Source: Eutrigla gurnardus | Lineage: Eukaryota; Chordata; Actinopteri; Perciformes; Triglidae | NCBI GenBank assembly: GCA_963514095.1 | Contig: OY741281.1 | Location: 14,288,882-14,352,881, forward strand | Length of the DNA: 64,000 bases | Direction of reading: 5' to 3' | Shown here: positions 62,614 to 64,000 of the stretch, one piece after another | Layout of the letters: each line of letters begins with the position of its first letter | Position numbering within the stretch: the first letter of the stretch is position 1 | Translations under genes and position numbers: made by a program | Notes under the pieces: generated by a model | Database searches by the model: none | What the model was told of the DNA's origin: nothing | The model's input: only the letters and a program-made list of their open reading frames with translations

Positions 62614-62645
62614 TTTTATTGGAATAATAAGAAATTCTTATCTGA
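62614..62645 (+). terminator. candidate distal poly(A) region of klf6
   Basis: A TTTTTTATTGG segment is followed by AATAATAA and then a T/G-containing region. The AT-rich sequence from 62520 has the look of the far end of a KLF6-type 3' UTR. The hexamer is not the canonical AATAAA. Confidence 0.35.
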
Positions 62646-64000
62646 CTTTGGCTCACTTCCTTTGTCTCATTTGTGGATTCTCCGCAGCTACGCTTCATTA
62701 TTGTGAAAGCTGTAATATTTATTTATTTATTTCTTGCCCCGTCGGAGGTTTGCACCAGGGAGGCATATCTGACATTTTGAAATTGTCACTTAAAATATGA
62801 ATTAGAAACAGGAATGTTTCCCAGGCAGCATTAATTCTTATTTAAACAGTCGCCTGCTAGAAGGCCTCCTCTCTTCCTCACTTGTAAACACCAGCATACC
62901 CTCCAATGAGCAAATAAGATCTTTGCAGAAACTGGTTGCTGAACACAGAAACCCGACGTACCTCGTTCCCAGTCGCAAACACTTTTTTTGCGATTTTCTT
63001 TTTTTCTCTCTCCCCCAAACACCCCCTAGAAAAGTTTCTCTCAAATCTCACTGCAGTGGTTCTAAAGGCGACTGACTGCTCCCTCCTTAGAGCGAGCTAG
63101 CTCTCATCAAAGCAGTATAAATAATTTATCTCCATCTCTCACAGCCCATGGCATTTAATTAGAGAGCAGCTTTTATACATTTGTTAGATAATTACTCTAC
63201 TTGACACAGATAATGATACAAAACAGCAGTGGATAAACCAAAGAGCCGAGTTTAAGTCGCAAACTAACAAGAAAATACGATTTTTGGGGGAAAAAGCGGC
63301 AGCCGTCTTCTTCGCTGCTCCCCTGCTTATGGTGATGACCTAGAATGGGCAGGCAACTTATTAGCTCCTCTGATTTCCAGTAAAAGCCTTGTGGTTAATA
63401 AATGAAGCTTTGCCTGCAGTTGGTAATTAAGCTCACTTTGGAGAACCTCCCAGCTTTTGGAGTGGCAAAGAGTTTTGTTTTTGCATCAAATATTGCAGCT
63501 CCTTGATCTCTCAAAACTGCTGCCCCACTTGATTTCCCAGCTTCAGGTTTTTACCTATGATGCATAATGCATGGATGAACAGCAACACAACCAGCAAGGA
63601 AGAGTCCTAACGACTCATTTGACCTGCGGGTGAGAGAAAAAAAGACACCCTGGAGGCTCAGATTCTTGTTTTTAACCTCTTTAAAGGAGTTGGACACGTT
63701 GCGTCTAATTTCCATGCAGCTGACTCGCATCGTCATGATATAAGTGGAACACTTACTTGTGAAGTGGACCATCGTGGATAAAGTTTCTCGTAAATGCTGC
63801 TCTGAGATTGCTATTTGCTTTGATGTGTCCAGTCTGCAAATCTTCCCAAATGCTTTCCCACATTGGTATTGTAACACAGTCTAAACTCCAAAGGGTTATG
63901 GGAAACAATCCATCATTTCTACATGTCATACATCTGATCTTACTGTCTCATGGGAGAGCATCCGATGAAGGGTTGTGTTCCATGGCGATGTCGCAGTTTA
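62646..64000. other. intergenic, downstream flank of klf6
   Basis: No gene seen. An ATTT tandem lies at about 62717-62733. Unique segments rich in ATTA words at about 63130-63240 and 63340-63470 are candidate conserved noncoding sequence. The open frames here are short and do not look coding. Confidence 0.6.

Larger units (their letters stand above)
59991..62640 (+). other. klf6: klf6 3' UTR (end approximate)
   Basis: After the TAG the sequence is noncoding and becomes AT-rich. It has A-runs near 60309-60324 and ATTTA words near 61565 and 61722, which could act as AU-rich instability elements in an early-response mRNA. Possible poly(A) signals are AATAAA at 61030-61035, ATTAAA at 61573-61578 and an AATAAT cluster at about 62623. 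The T-rich segment 62520-62640 looks like a transcript end and gives a 3' UTR of about 2.6 kb, similar in size to mammalian KLF6. The exact end is inference. Confidence 0.55.

Noticed and set aside
1..64000. CRISPR arrays, bacterial operons, prophage or riboswitches
   Set aside because: The DNA is vertebrate. The only regular repeats are microsatellites and eroded transposable elements.
1..64000. tRNA, rRNA or microRNA genes
   Set aside because: I saw no convincing cloverleaf, A/B-box pair or known microRNA seed hairpin by eye. A tRNAscan-SE and Infernal run would be needed to exclude them.

Overview
This window is vertebrate, almost certainly teleost fish, DNA. Evidence for this is a spliced C2H2 zinc-finger gene of the Krüppel-like family with short introns, many CA/GT microsatellites, and eroded interspersed repeats whose wording matches repeats common in ray-finned fish genomes. 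A percomorph-type fish is my best guess, but the sequence alone does not settle the species.

There is one confident gene. At the right end, on the + strand, lies klf6 (Krüppel-like factor 6; klf6a or klf6b cannot be decided here). It has four coding exons at 56289-56390, 58079-58661, 59453-59576 and 59939-59990. They join in frame to a 286-residue protein with the KLF6/7-type N-terminus, a serine/acidic middle and three C-terminal zinc fingers. A CpG-rich promoter at about 55750-56050 carries four CCAAT boxes and a GC box. Two of the CCAAT boxes sit in the arms of a perfect 16-bp inverted repeat. The 3' UTR probably runs about 2.6 kb, to near 62640.

The remaining 55 kb to the left holds no coding gene that I can support. 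It is a gene desert upstream of a developmental transcription factor. Long unique stretches rich in ATTA/TAAT words look like candidate conserved noncoding elements (about 2.6, 7.3-8.1, 12.2-13.1, 21-23, 24.3, 28.2, 33.0-33.5, 41.9 and 46.3-47.4 kb). Between them lie microsatellites, CpG-rich patches (about 2.3, 3.4-3.7, 42.9-43.2, 44.0-44.2, 46.7-47.2 and 47.7-47.95 kb) and eroded repeats. The repeats are three copies of one widespread teleost repeat (8.4, 23.8 and 51.5 kb), a non-LTR retrotransposon tail (20.15 kb), an inverted pair of another repeat (29.5 and 34.3 kb), a further eroded repeat (29.7-30.1 kb) and a small element with terminal inverted repeats (36.46-36.60 kb).

The likely logic of the region is one regulated gene plus a large upstream territory. 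The regulatory role of that territory is inference and needs cross-species alignment. I did not find a clear undescribed system. The most interesting items are the paired CCAAT inverted repeat in the klf6 promoter, the orphan CpG patches, and an unexplained open frame on the minus strand near 51 kb.
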